Shown here: positions 26,301-37,930 of the stretch, one piece after another
Position numbering within the stretch: position 1 is the stretch's first letter
Layout of the letters: each line of letters opens with the position of its first letter
Source: Antennarius striatus
Taxonomy: Eukaryota; Chordata; Actinopteri; Lophiiformes; Antennariidae
Length of the DNA: 64,000 nucleotides
Assembly: GCF_040054535.1 (NCBI RefSeq)
Contig: NC_090795.1
Coordinates: 3,943,501-4,007,500 of the forward strand
Reading direction: 5' to 3'
Position numbers and translations under genes: made by a program
Notes under the pieces: model-generated
What the model was told of the DNA's origin: nothing
The model's database searches: none
The model's input: the letters and a program-made list of their open reading frames with translations, nothing else

Positions 26301-26662
26301 CGAAACATTTAGTAGGTAACACCGGAAGTTGAATTATATATATCCGCATTTGGCGCGAATAACAACAAAGCTGAATTTTTAACTTTACCAGAGGATTACC
26401 GTAAAATGTGTTTTAACCAATAGTTTAACCTGTCAACTATTTTTTGATTTTAAGTGAATATTTATGGTATTTGAGTCATTTTAATCAAAATAATTTGAGT
26501 TAATGTCAGATTACATTAGGCAGGAGTCTACATCCGACGGTAGCGTTTTAGCTACAAAAACAAACAAGGAAAGCCAAACAGACTTTAAACTAGCTTTTCA
26601 TTGGTTAGCATTTCGTGTCAGAGCAAACTAAAGATTGTCTAATTTGAAATTACGCCGAAGAG
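26301..26662 (+). promoter_or_regulatory. topbp1: topbp1 promoter (ETS and E2F sites) and non-coding exon 1
   Basis: ACCGGAAGT (26321-26329) is a consensus ETS/GABPA site. TTTGGCGCGAA (26349-26359) is a consensus E2F site, 20 bp further on. A donor, AGAG|GTAAGT, with G at 26663, closes a plausible non-coding first exon. TOPBP1 is reported as an E2F target in mammals, and an E2F site suits an S-phase replication and checkpoint gene. The start site is not visible; the exon limits are inferred from the donor and from the coding exon that begins at 26896. Confidence 0.7.
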
Positions 26663-26902
26663 GTAAGTAGCCACCGGTTTAGCTAACATCAAGGACAGTA
26701 CGTGTATATAGAAACGCTAATGCTATGTGTGTATATTACGGCGTAGCAGTCTATATGTAGTGCAGGATGTTTGCTAATACAGTTTAAATGACACACATTA
26801 TGTCATTGTGATTGTTACCGACTCAGAGGCTAACTTCCTGCTAACAACAGCGACTGTCACTGTAATAAACAACATTGGTCTTCATTCACTTGCAGATTGA
26901 AC

Positions 26903-29384
26903 ATGTCCAAAGGAAACAAGGAAGACTTCATTGTTAAGTTTGTGGAAATTAAAGGCCAGAAAACAGATCATGCTGTCAGGGCTTATGAGGTAAAACACCA
27001 TCTGTGTTAAACTACTATCGATCAGTACGTGTTTTTCTCCTGTCTCTTTGGTTTTGATGATGCTCTCTTATTTTTGTACAGGCCATTCTGGAGCTGCAGT
27101 CTGAAAAACACTTGAAGAACATAGATGAAGATGCCATTTTACAGATGAAGCAGAAGGACAAGTGTCTTTATGTCTTCAGCAGTTTCAACACCCCAGCGTT
27201 TCTACACTGCAAAAAGGTCCGACTCAGTTTTTGGTGCATCAGAATAATTGGTGAAAGTCCCTCTTCTGTCATTCTGCTCTGTTATCTGCTGTGTAGCTTG
27301 GATGTCGAGTGGTGAGTCCCCTGGTGGTGTTGTACTGCCTGCAGCAACAGTATTGTGTCCCCAAAGCAGAGAAGCCCGTCTATAACATGGCCATGGCTGA
27401 CGTTACTATTTCATGCACGAGCCTGGATAAAGCAACTCGGGTATGTTTGGTTATGTATTTATTTAGTCATGATTCGGTACGGTCTTGTAGACTCATAATT
27501 TTCTGTGTGTCTCTCTGCAGACAGAGGTGATGGACCTGGTGCTGCTCATGGGTGGACGGGTTTATCTTGACCTAAATGTATCCGTCAATCATCTGATAGC
27601 AGGAGAGGTGGGCAGCAAGAAGTATTTGGTGGCTGCCAGTCTGGGAAAACCCATACTTCTGCCTACATGGGTGAAAGCCTGCTGGGAAAGATCTCAGGAC
27701 AGGTTTGTTCCCTCATCACAGTGGAGATTTCTGTTCCCACATTTACTTTAGAGACAGATCAAAACTTATTTGTCTCTCCTTGAGATGCTTCTTGAGCATT
27801 TTTGTTCCCGAAGTGTGCAGTTGTTATTGTGAGAATTGAATCTAAATCCCAATATTCAGACAAAAAACAAGGCACTTCAGTCAAAGATAATTACTTTGAA
27901 TGTTCTTCAGCCTTTTCAGGTACACAGATCTGCCCATAGAGGACTACCTGTGTCCTGTGCTGCGTGGTTGTACAGTCTGCGTGACGGGCCTGTCCAGCAC
28001 GGAGCGTAAAGAGGTCCAACGACTCTGTGAGCAGCACGGAGCCAATTACTCCGGTCAGCTCAAAATGAACGAGTGCACACACCTCATCGTTAGTGAACCG
28101 ACAGGCGAGTACCAGCATCTTCGGATCACTGGACATCTGTGTTTACAGTCAGTCTTTGATGTGGATTTTGCGTAACTTGAAAGTACAAATAAATCCATCC
28201 AGTTTCTTTTACACACATGCCCCTATTGTCATTGTGATTCTGAACATTTGTATTTGATTGCAGGTCAGAAATACGAGTGTGCGCAGAAGTGGAATGTGTA
28301 TTGCGTATCCCTGCCCTGGTTATTTGACAGCATACAGAAGGGATATTGCCAAGATGAGAGCAGATACACTGTGAACCGCAATACATCAAGGACTACCCGA
28401 CAGCAAACTTCTACCCCTACGGGCACCAACAAGAAGGACGGTGAGCCCTAGACTGATGGTTCTCTTATTTGTTGCTTACTGTTACATTTTAAGGCACAGC
28501 TTTTTCATTCTGAGTGGTTCAGTAGGACATTTAAATGATGAATCCTGCTTTTCAATTCCAGAGGGATCGTCTCTCTTGGGCTGGAGCCACATCTCTGTAA
28601 ATGCCAGCATGACAATAAATGACACCGCCCTCACCAACGGCACCGTCAGTTGTCTGGAGGCGCCAGACCCCATAGACAGCCTGGACGTCACCGCCTGCCG
28701 CGCTGAGGATTTACTGGATGGCTGTAAGGTCAGTAGAGGAATCATTCTTTTCACGCAGAGTGAATCACTAGAATCAAGGGTTTGTTTCATGTGTGTTAAA
28801 CTTTATGCAGCTGTATCTGTGCGGCCTGCCGGTGAAGAAACTGGAGAAGCTGCGGCGTGTGGTTAACTCTTTAGGAGGTCTGCGCTTCAACCAGCCCAGT
28901 GAGGAACTCACACATGTGGTCATGGGAGAGCTGGACCAGGACCTCAAGAATTTTCTCTCCGAGGCAAAACACAGGTATCTAAATAAGTATTTACAAGGAT
29001 TTATTTTGAGTTTACAAGTGAGTCCTGTCTGTATTGAGTCCAAATCCTCATCCTTAAGTTTTGCAACATTACGTGTTTTCACTATAAATGATATTTAGTA
29101 AGTTTACACGATGTTAAGCCGTTGTGATCCTGTTTTGTTACTTCTCAGACCTCATGTATTAACAGTCCAGTGGCTGCTGGAGAGTTTCAGCAAAGGCAGT
29201 TTACTCCCAGAAGCTGCATACCTCCACCCAGACTGTCTGCCCCCAGCTACAGCTCCAACCACCCATCGTACCTCCACCTACAGACCCTCAGCTGGTCCTC
29301 TGGTGGACAGTCCCAGCACTCCCAGGCATAAGAGGGCAGAGGAATACCTGCTTTCACAGTATGTGGATGATGACCCTACATTAG
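26903..29384 (+). CDS. topbp1: topbp1 coding exons 1-9 (BRCT0-3)
   Basis: Exons: 26903-26989 (exon starts at 26896 with 7 nt of UTR), 27082-27216, 27297-27440, 27521-27702, 27911-28104, 28264-28440, 28562-28728, 28811-28974, 29149-29384. BRCT0-2 bind phospho-RAD9 and phospho-Treslin. The [18 protein letters not shown] motif and the [12 protein letters not shown] motif mark BRCT1 and BRCT2. A Ser/Thr/Pro-rich linker ([10 protein letters not shown] to DSPSTPRHK) follows BRCT3. The exon-5 acceptor is doubled and the exon-5 donor is GC rather than GT (separate entries). Confidence 0.95.
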
Positions 29385-32300
29385 GTAAGTATCCACTGCT
29401 GAAACATTTGCTCAGCGATTCCATTTTATTTCCTGAAACTAGTGTGAATTGTCTTTTATCTTCCAGTCGACATGCCTCAAGCAGGAGATGAGACCAGCAT
29501 CACAGCTCCAGATCCTCAGCCTGACCTCTGTGCAGCAAATAACACCAGAGGACCAGAGCCGGACTCCACCCTGCAAGAGGCCAGCGAGGCAGGCCTGTTC
29601 TCTGGGAAACGCTTCCTTCTTGTAGGCTTCGGCGCCGAGGCAGAGGCCCAGCTTTCTCTCCTGGTGACAGAAAACGGGGGCAGGGTGCGGATGGGACGAA
29701 CACGTGTTGTAGCAGACTACGCTGTGGTCCCTTTGTTGGGCTGCTCAGTTGAGGCCACGGTGGATGAGGTGGTCACGGATACCTGGCTGGTAAGATGATA
29801 GTCAGAAAGTCTTCAAACTTTTTTTTGTGCTGCTTGTTTCATTTTTTTAAATAACAACAACAAATTCTGAGGCAAAAAAAGTTAAAAAGAAACCAAAAGT
29901 TTTAGACAATCAGACATTTAGAGCAATTATGAAACCGAAATGTCAAACAGTTTTTGTTCTGTTATCTCTATTGTGTGGAATTAGTGAATATATTTGGGTT
30001 TTGACAGATTTGAAGATGACATGTTCAGCTACGGGAACATTTTCTGAATAGTCAATTAATCAAAAAGCAACTGCCAGATCTTTTGACTATGAAAACAATA
30101 GTCCCAGACTAGCGCTCTTTAATTTCATTCCTCTTTGTCTGTATTGTCGTACTAAATGGTTGAAGTGTTTTGCTGTGGTTTATTGTCAGGCCATGTGTGT
30201 GGAGAAGGAGTGTGTTCTCCAGCCGTCCTCCAACCCTTTGTTCACCCCCATTCCTACGATGGAAGGACGTTTTCCTCTCAGACGTTGTGTCCTTTCTGTC
30301 AGCCAGTTCACCGGAGCAGAGAGGGAATCTTTGGTGGAGTTGGCCAAACACCTTGGAGCCGAGTACGGCTGCATCTCAGTTTGACCACACATGAAACTTT
30401 TTGTCTGCATGGTCCAAACATCCTGCGCTGCTTTTTATACTCTTCTTGATCGTTTCTTTGTTTCTCCAACAGTGTCCAGGATTACTTTGTGCGCCTGGCC
30501 AATCAGAAAAAAGGCATGCTGGCCAGCACTCATCTAGTGTTGCAAACCCCCGAAGGAACAAAGTACCAGGCAGCAAAGAAGTGGGGGCTCCCAGCTGTCA
30601 CCATGCACTGGCTTCTGGAGTCTGCTCGGAGCGGAAAACGGGCAGAAGAAAGCCGCTTTCTAGTTGACCTGCCACCCACACCAGGTCAGAAGAGTGTCTG
30701 CATTAAACCCCTTGTGGACATAATTACTTTTTAGATAAATTCTGCCTGACTCCCAGTGTTATAACAATGATTATGCTCTACAGAAAAAGATGAGGAGAGT
30801 TTTGTTGGTGCTTCCCAGAAGCCCAGCATGCCCCCGCCAGCACGTTTGTCTCCAGAGATCCCCTTACTGGGTCTCCAGAGCGGTAAGGCTGTCACCCCGC
30901 TAGACTTGGGCCGCTTCCAAAGCAAAGTTTTTCGTTCTGTGTTGGATGAAATGAAGCCTAGAGACGACATCACCACCCCAAAACAAAATCAGGAGGCCCG
31001 ACAACAGAATGTCGTTCAGAAGGAGCCGTCTCTGAAGCTGGACACCCCCTCTCGTTTCCTCAGCAGAGACCAGCTTTTCAGGCCTTCCTTCAATGTCAAG
31101 GTTCGGAAATATTTAGAAGCAGCAGAATCTTATATCAGAATTACATTTGACTGGCTTTGTTTTATGTGTGTCGTGAGCTGATTGACACCATTAAATACAT
31201 GCGGTTGTGTTTGTTTTGTTGTTTCTTTAACTTTTGTTTAGGATGCACTTGGAGTGCTGGAAACTCCTGGGGGAGAATCGAAACCAAGAGGGAAGGTGGA
31301 GACGCCCCTGACTGAAATCGTTCAGAGGAACCTGAAGGTGGCGCTAGCGAATAGCAGACAAAACGACTCGTCAGATATGGAGTCGGCTTCTGCCAGCCCC
31401 CAACTCAGCAAAACGACAGAGACGAAGGTAAATAAAAATAAAAAGGATAGATCACTCTTGCCACAGTTGATCCAGAAATACCTCATTTATTTATGCAAGG
31501 CTAATTCTTAATACTTTTTTCATTTGTAAGGTCCCAGAAAAAGACCACCCTCTGGATGGTGTCGTGATCTGTGTTTCAAAGAAGCTCGGCAAAATGCAGA
31601 GTGAACTCAACGCCATCGCCGCCTCGCTCGGCGCTGACTTCAGGTATTCGGCGCATTTTTGTCCAAAAGAAATGCAGAGATGTTCATTCTTAAATAAATA
31701 AAATAAAATGTAACCTTACTGAGTTTATTTTTTATTTTATTTTTTTTGTTTTTAGATGGGCATGTGACGATACAGTCACTCACTACCTCTACCAGGGGCG
31801 TGTCGGGGACAACACCCGGGAGTACAGAGGGCTGAAGGAGAGGGGGCTTCATGTGGTCTCCCAGTACTGGCTGCACGCTGTACGTTTCCTGCTGCTGTTG
31901 GTTTTAGGTGTCAGCTTGGGTTTTATTTTATTCTTTAGGTGTGCTGCACAAGTTAGTGAGTTGTTAGCCATCGTGCTAATGTGTGGAAGTTTTAGCTAGC
32001 CAACGGCACAATACAATTTCAATTTCATTTTTTTTATATACACATATTAAAGGTTAAAATCTGGTTTGCCTGAGCCATAATATCACATCTCTTGACATAG
32101 TCCTACGAGCTGTAAAGAATTTTATCTTCAAGAAGATTAATAAAATGATCATTGAGATGCTCTTCATTTAAAAAGGGATCTTAGTTTCACGGCAAATGAT
32201 TGGTTTTGTGCTTCGGGCTATCGTTCAGTATTCATTTAGCACATTTCACCGGGGGGAGGTAATAATTACTCCATCGACAAAATGAGAATATTAAATCAGA

Positions 32301-35277
32301 AAGTGCTTTGAGATGCTAATCATCCAGACAGATGGGACCCTCTGTGTGTTGTTTCGTTTCATTTCAATTAGTTGTTGTGACGGTGCGTGTCCGAACACAG
32401 AGGTTTGTGCTAACAGGATGTCGTCTTGTGCAGTGCGCTGAGGAGCAGAAGCATGTCCCCGAGTCTCTCTATCCTTTCACCTACAACCCCAAGATGAGTC
32501 TGAACCTCAGCCAGGTGCCCAGCAGCTCCCAGAGATCTCCGCCTTTAACACGAACCCAACTTAGAGGAGTCACTGAGGCGAATGACGACAAGGTGGGTCA
32601 CTTCCTGTAGTTTTATTTGATGTGTTTGCATGTTCACGCATTGAATGTCTCTCATTATTTTACATTAACCTAATAGAAGGTTCTTCTAAACGCAGTGACG
32701 TGTGTAATCTTCTGTCACTCAGTGTGAGCCCATCGCAGATGAAGCTGCCCCCTCACGCCGTGTGAGCAATGGAAGCGTAGATAAAGAAGAGGTGCAAGAC
32801 GCAGCAGAAAGAAGTGGTCGGTGTTCATTTCCTAGTTTTGATTTAATTCCATGAGTGTCTAGAAATATCGATTATTGATCGTTAGCGTTATTTGACCTCC
32901 TGCGTCCAGGGATTTCAGAGACTCTGGAGATGAGACAGAACCTGCAGAGACAGCTCCAGGAGATCATGTCAGCCACCAAGCTAACGACGGGAAGGCGCGC
33001 CTCGGTCAGGCTCAACAGGGTGGGATCGGGAGGGGGTGACTCGGGCCCCAACACACCTGATGGGAGCCGTGGACGCAATGGGAGTAGACGTACTCTTGAA
33101 GCTCTGAGGTAACCATATCACTTAGTAAAGAAGGCAATTTACCTGGGACTTGGAGTTTTAATGTTTTGGACTGCGGAAACGCAAATATTTTCGTTTTTTT
33201 GGAGTTCACTTACTGCCTCAACAAAAGAATTTCTCTTCCTCCTCCTTCTGTCATAATTTCAGAGTTTCCAGAGAAGCTGCAACGGACATGAACACAGAGC
33301 CCTCTCAGAGCGAACAGATAGTTTGGGACGACCCTACGGCGAGGGAGGAGAGAGCCAAGCTGGCCGATCATTTACAGTGGCCTGGGAGTCCATCGCAACA
33401 CTTTGAGCCCCCAGGGCCTCCGCCTGCTGCAGAAGACCGGCCTCAGCTCAAGGACTCCATGACAGACTCTGAGCTGGTGGAGATGGGTAAGAGATGAGGG
33501 ACCTGTTGGAACTGGCAACACCTGAGTTAGTAAATCACCAGCTAGCAAGAACATAAATGTAGTTTTGACTTAAAAATGAACTCCGGTTTTTACTCATTCA
33601 TTTAGATTTTTACTTTATACAATGTGTCCTCTCAGCTGCTTGTGACGTCATCGACCAACACATGAGCAAAAGGGCCACAACACCTCCAACAAAGCAGCCA
33701 GCAAACAACATCCTCACTCCTGAAGCCCCCAGCATCGCCTTCCCTGTCACAAAACCCCCAGTAGCGCCGGAGCCACAGGTGAGGATGTCGTTCGCCGCGA
33801 TATGCACTCCATACTGTCTCAAAAAAGATACCGATGCTGAAAGGTTGCTTTTCTCTCAGGAGGAGAGCAAGGAAGAAAAGCAGCCCCCCAGATTCCAGCT
33901 GTCCTCCCTCAGCCCTCAGGAGCGCATCAATTACAGTCACCTGATCGAGGAGCTCGGTAAGTGGAGCTAATCCCTGCAGATGCTTCCTCTGGCAAAGATG
34001 TGAGCTCATCCCTCTCAAACCAACCACTGCACATCATCACCCGAATAAACGAAGCATGGTTCGCTAACCTACTGACTTAATAACTGGGCCTGCTTGTGCT
34101 TTCAGGAGGTGTCGTCCTGGACAAGCAGTCTTTCGACCCCAGCTGCTCACACATCATCGTCGGGACTCCTCTGCGTAACGAGAAGTACCTGGCAGCGCTG
34201 GCGGCGGGTAAATGGATCCTGCACCGCTCGTACCTGGAGGCGTCCCGCGCCATCGGTCACTTCATTCCGGTCAGAAACTGATCATTTGGACTTCATCAAG
34301 CTACGACTTAAGGATCAGTGGGACGTGTTGTTTGTCAGACTGGAAACTTGACTTGCCTTCACCTGCTTGTTTTCCAGGAGGAGGAGTTTGAGTGGGGCAG
34401 CAGCTCCATCCTGGATGCGTTGCCCTCCATCACCTCCCAGCAAAGGAGATTAGCGTTAGCCGCTATGCGTTGGAGGAAGTCCCTGCAGGGATGCTCCAAG
34501 CAAAGGGTACAGTACATACAGGAACATGCGTAGACCACTGTGTTGTGTTGTTTTACTGTTTTTGGGGGGTTCAAAAATGTTCTTTTATTCCAGGGAGCCT
34601 TCAGTGGATGGACAGTCATGCTGAACATAGATCAGAATAGAGAATCAGGCTTCAGGCGGTTGCTGCAGTCTGGAGGAGCAAAAGTACGATATTTACTATC
34701 AGTAGTTTTCCATTTCTGATTAATTCTTGCAGTTTTCAGATTTGACAGATTTGTCCTTTCTCTCTCCAGGTCCTGCCGAGCCCCTCCCCTTCCTTATACA
34801 AGGAAGCCACCCACCTGTTTGCAGACTTCAACCGACTGAAGCCCGGTGACTTCAGAGTCGACGTCTCAGAGGCTTCCTCCCAGGGAGTCACATGCTTGAA
34901 GCCAGAGTACATTGCAGATTACCTCATGCAGGTCGGGCGGAGCTGCATCATTATTACTGTATTAAATGAGGAAAATATCACATTGTGTTGTTTAAAAGTC
35001 AATATAAATGGAACACAATGTGTCTGGAGTTCCTATTTTTGACACAGGATTTTTAAATTACTCTATGTTGTATAGTAAGTTTAGCCCCTAGCAGTACATT
35101 CAGTATTAAAGATGTGTTTTTATTTGACTCCTCCAGGATCCCACCCCGCCCATAGAGCTGTACTGGTTGACCCAGGCCCCGACCAAGGGCGCCTCCGAAG
35201 ACACTCCCGGCGCTGCATCACGGAAGCGTAAAGCGGCGGCAGACAGCTCCAGGCTGAAAAAGTCCCGTCTGAACTGA
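26903..35277 (+). CDS. topbp1: DNA topoisomerase II-binding protein 1 (TopBP1), 27 coding exons
   Basis: Spliced product of 1511 aa (human about 1522). TopBP1 is a nuclear scaffold of BRCT phosphopeptide-binding domains. It loads CDC45/GINS through Treslin at replication origins, binds phospho-RAD9 of the 9-1-1 clamp and directly activates ATR-ATRIP. Visible modules are BRCT0-2 (about 1-290), BRCT3 (about 355-445), BRCT4-5 (about 540-730), BRCT6 (about 900-985), the ATR-activating region around [11 protein letters not shown] with W1150, BRCT7-8 (about 1263-1490) and a basic C-terminus ([13 protein letters not shown]) that looks like a nuclear localisation signal. S154/K155 (BRCT1) and K250 (BRCT2) fall at the same numbers as the human phosphate-binding residues. 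The start MSKGNKEDF matches the family N-terminus. All joins keep phase. No break was seen. Confidence 0.97.
28105..28263 (+). other. topbp1: topbp1 GC-AG intron
   Basis: The exon carrying BRCT2 ends at GACAG|GCGAGT and the next exon begins after TTGCAG at 28264. Joining 28104 to 28264 restores the family sequence (EPTG then QKYEC) in frame. No GT donor nearby does so. GC-AG introns are a known minority class of U2 introns whose donors usually have an otherwise strong consensus, as here. Confidence 0.85.
29467..31427 (+). CDS. topbp1: topbp1 coding exons 10-14 (BRCT4-5 and linker)
   Basis: Exons: 29467-29789, 30190-30362, 30473-30684, 30784-31100, 31242-31427. BRCT4 begins near [10 protein letters not shown] (residue 541). 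[13 protein letters not shown] and TWL lie between BRCT4 and BRCT5. BRCT5, which in human binds MDC1 and BLM phosphopeptides, includes [15 protein letters not shown] and [13 protein letters not shown]. The linker toward BRCT6 carries conserved short motifs ([29 protein letters not shown]) of unknown detail. The donor after 31100 (GTTCGG) is weak but gives the correct in-frame join. Confidence 0.94.
31531..35277 (+). CDS. topbp1: topbp1 coding exons 15-27 (BRCT6, ATR-activating domain, BRCT7-8, C-terminus)
   Basis: Exons: 31531-31643, 31756-31879, 32434-32592, 32723-32816, 32910-33108, 33263-33486, 33636-33778, 33860-33956, 34106-34269, 34378-34506, 34594-34683, 34770-34931, 35137-35277. The ATR-activating segment contains [19 protein letters not shown]1150 matches the tryptophan whose mutation abolishes ATR activation in human (W1145) and Xenopus (W1138). 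BRCT7-8, which bind BACH1/FANCJ phosphopeptide in human, start near [14 protein letters not shown]. The stop is TGA at 35275-35277. Confidence 0.95.
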
Positions 35278-35336
35278 AACTTCGGAGCTCCAATCTGTTA
35301 AAAATAATTGTAAATAAGATTTGATTATAGCTTAAG

Positions 35337-35346
35337 AATAAAATAA
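35337..35346 (+). terminator. topbp1: poly(A) signals of topbp1
   Basis: Two overlapping AATAAA hexamers (35337-35342 and 35341-35346) lie about 60 bp after the topbp1 stop codon, giving a very short 3' UTR. Cleavage is expected near 35355-35365. Confidence 0.8.
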
Positions 35347-35365
35347 ATGTCATGCTTCGCGTGTC

Positions 35366-36829
35366 ACTCTGGCCTCCTCGTTGTAGAGAGCATCGCTGAT
35401 GCCTGAGCAAGGCGTGGAATTAAGGTCTGCGTGTAGTTGGGTGCAGTGACGTTATGTGGCCTCTAGGGGGCAGCGTTTCCCGTGTGTGTGACGGCTTGTA
35501 GGAAAAGTGATTCTCAAGGACAGAAAAAAAGGTTTCTAATGCCTTTATTAATTACTGTAAAACTCCAGTTATGTAATAACTTAATTTAATGTTAAGGATT
35601 GATATTTATATGATATTTAAACCATTTTACAGCAGCTCAGCTCTTCCTAGTGTTTCCACTGATAAAAAGCTTAACAATAAATCAAGCACCCCTCCCGGCC
35701 CATGTGATTCTAGATCACTCCCAAGGTGTTGATCTCCACATGTAAGAAACACCAAATCCTGTTTGCCTGTTGTCCAATTAGAGTTTTGGTAGCGAGGTGT
35801 GTTTCTTCACACACACACACACACCCCACACACACACAATCTGGACAGATAAGTGGTTTAACCTGGTTGTGGAGGGACCAGCTGACGCACAGGTTCAGGT
35901 TTGAGTTGTTTAAGAGGTGTGAGATTAGAAGAGGGGGCAGAAGACCACGACCGTGGCTGTGGGTTCATGGAGGGGGCGTGGGGTTAGGAAAAGTACATGT
36001 AGGTAAAAAGACCTTTCGACCTTTATTTCTCATTTACAACCAGCTCAACAGTTCAACAACCAATTAGCTGAATCACTTAACTCTAAATGAAAGTTATTAA
36101 ATGCCTGTCTGTTTTCTTTATACTTTAATCCCCTGAATTAATTCTTAGATTAAAAAAAAGACCCAACATCTGTTTAAGGAGGATCACTGAACCTGCAGGA
36201 TATTTATTCCCTGCAAATGGCTTTTAAGCTTTCATCAATCGCTGCTCATAAAACAATATTGTTACATTAGTTTTCTCTTCATCTGTTCTAAAAATGACTC
36301 AGGCTTGTTTATTACAGGACCTTTTAATAATTAATAATACACCTCTCAAATGATGTGTTAATCACATCCAGCTCCAGACAGCACTCTGAAACATTCATTT
36401 TAATGCAGCGCTGTGAAGCTGACTTGTCTCCCTGTGGCATACCTAAAATTTCTAAACAAGTCTGTAATGGAGCCCACTTCGAATGACCCCAAACAAATTG
36501 AGAAAAGACTATTAAGGGACTGTAAAAATCTACTTCAAGGCTGACAAATTGAGCTGCCGCCACAAAAATGTCTCCTATCAGCCTTAAAAGCTTTTTTATT
36601 AACAATCCTGTGAATTTTAAAATGGATTCAATCTTTTTTTTCCCTCTGCAGCTCAGAAACGACATCCATCAGGCTGGGGGGTCTGGGCTGCTTCCAGTCA
36701 ACAGGTGTCCTGTGGAGGTGGGCTCACCTCCCACTAGTAGAGGAGGGAGAGGTGGGGGGGGGGGTCATAACTTGAGTTGCGCCTCATGTCGTCATCCCGC
36801 CTCCCGTGCTGTAAGGTAACTAAAATGTT
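35366..36829. other. intergenic sequence between topbp1 and tmem108
   Basis: No gene was recognised. It holds an imperfect (CA)n tract (35808-35838) and a homopolymer-poor stretch at about 36180-36620 that lacks repeat character. A perfect AACAATATTGTT palindrome lies at 36252-36263 inside that stretch. It could be regulatory; only position and base composition suggest this. Confidence 0.45.
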
Positions 36830-37489
36830 GTGACAGTGAGTTTCAGCACCGATTCTCCGCGCAGGGAGGAAACCGCAGCCCCCCCTCATTAAAATTCCTA
36901 GCTCGTACGTTCTCCAGAAAAACCTCCTTTGGTGGGTGGCACCGGCGTCCTGCGCGCCTCAAATTGCGCACCACGGAGAGCAGCCTCGTCACCGGTGATC
37001 CACGCTTGCTTGCCTTAAGTTGGCTTCGTCAAAGGCTGCCTGAGGAAAGACTGGCGCACAGTCTCTCTCTCCCCCCCCCCACACCCCCAAAAAAAAGGTG
37101 CAGCAAAGGGTGGTGCCCTCCGCGTCTCAGTGCGACGCGGTCAAGCTCCTGCGGTCCGCCGCCTGCGCGTCGCCGCTCATGATTGTGACATTTCTCCGCG
37201 GGGACTGGCAACATGTGCGCACGGGAGGTGTGAAGTGTGACGCGGCGGCTTCTGGGCTCACATTTCTCTCGGATACGACCAGTACCCGACCTTGTGTGTA
37301 GGTAGGTACATCAGATTCTCCTCTCACACCTCTGCGTATCGATCATGTCGAGAATCCGATTGGTTGAAATCGTGGATGAAGGTGTCCGGGCAGGCGGACG
37401 CGTTAAATCAGTGCGTATCACGTTTAAGAGCATCCTCTGATCCGTTGTATTAAAAGATTCTTTGTGGTGACAAATTCCAAAAAAAAAAG
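36830..37489 (+). promoter_or_regulatory. tmem108: probable CpG-rich promoter and first non-coding exon of tmem108
   Basis: This is the most CpG-rich patch in the non-coding half of the window (for example CGACGCGGTC and CCGCGGGG around 37130-37205). It is followed by two plausible donors: GTAG|GTAGGT (exon end 37301) and AAAG|GTGAGT (exon end 37489). The tmem108 signal-peptide exon at 54813 has an acceptor and needs an upstream 5' exon on the + strand; this patch is the best candidate seen. There is no transcript evidence, so it could belong to another transcript. Confidence 0.4.
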
Positions 37490-37875
37490 GTGAGTTTTAT
37501 GAGATTGGAGTATATTTTGAAGACTTTACTTCCTAAGATAAGACCCAGGGAGCGAGAAAACCATCAATCTTGCAACTTGAAGATCTCAGCCCGAAGTGGC
37601 TTCCAAGTGGTTTATTTCTCTGGCAACGCAGATAATGGAGCAAACGGTCTTTAAACGCAACACTAGCATGAACACACCAGCACCAGCATTCAACATGGAG
37701 CCCCAGCTTTGTGTTGAAGCACAGAGGGATTGTATAGAGCGCAGTTTAAAGTGTGTACTAATTGAACTTACCAGAGTCTCTCCATTGTGGCAGGAATGTT
37801 TGGTTGCCTGTTCTCCACAGAAACCCCCCTATTCCTTTGTTCTGGGGCAAAATCCTCCAGTACCATGTGTATGCA

Positions 37876-37930
37876 GTGGGTGGGGGTGGTGGTGGTGGTG
37901 GGGGGGGGGGTTGGCAGGGGTCAGTGGGGG
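37876..37930 (+). repeat. G-rich (GGT)n / poly-G tract, quadruplex candidate
   Basis: A run of GGT units flows into a 10-11 G homopolymer and then GG, GGGG and GGGGG runs. Four or more G-runs within about 55 bp satisfy the usual G-quadruplex pattern on the + strand, which would be the RNA strand of the proposed tmem108 intron. Similar but shorter G-runs lie near 40190-40212 and 41330-41350. Confidence 0.75.

Noticed and set aside
33632..34027. 131-codon open frame on the minus strand
   Set aside because: It is antisense to topbp1 exons, which account for its openness; no family resemblance.
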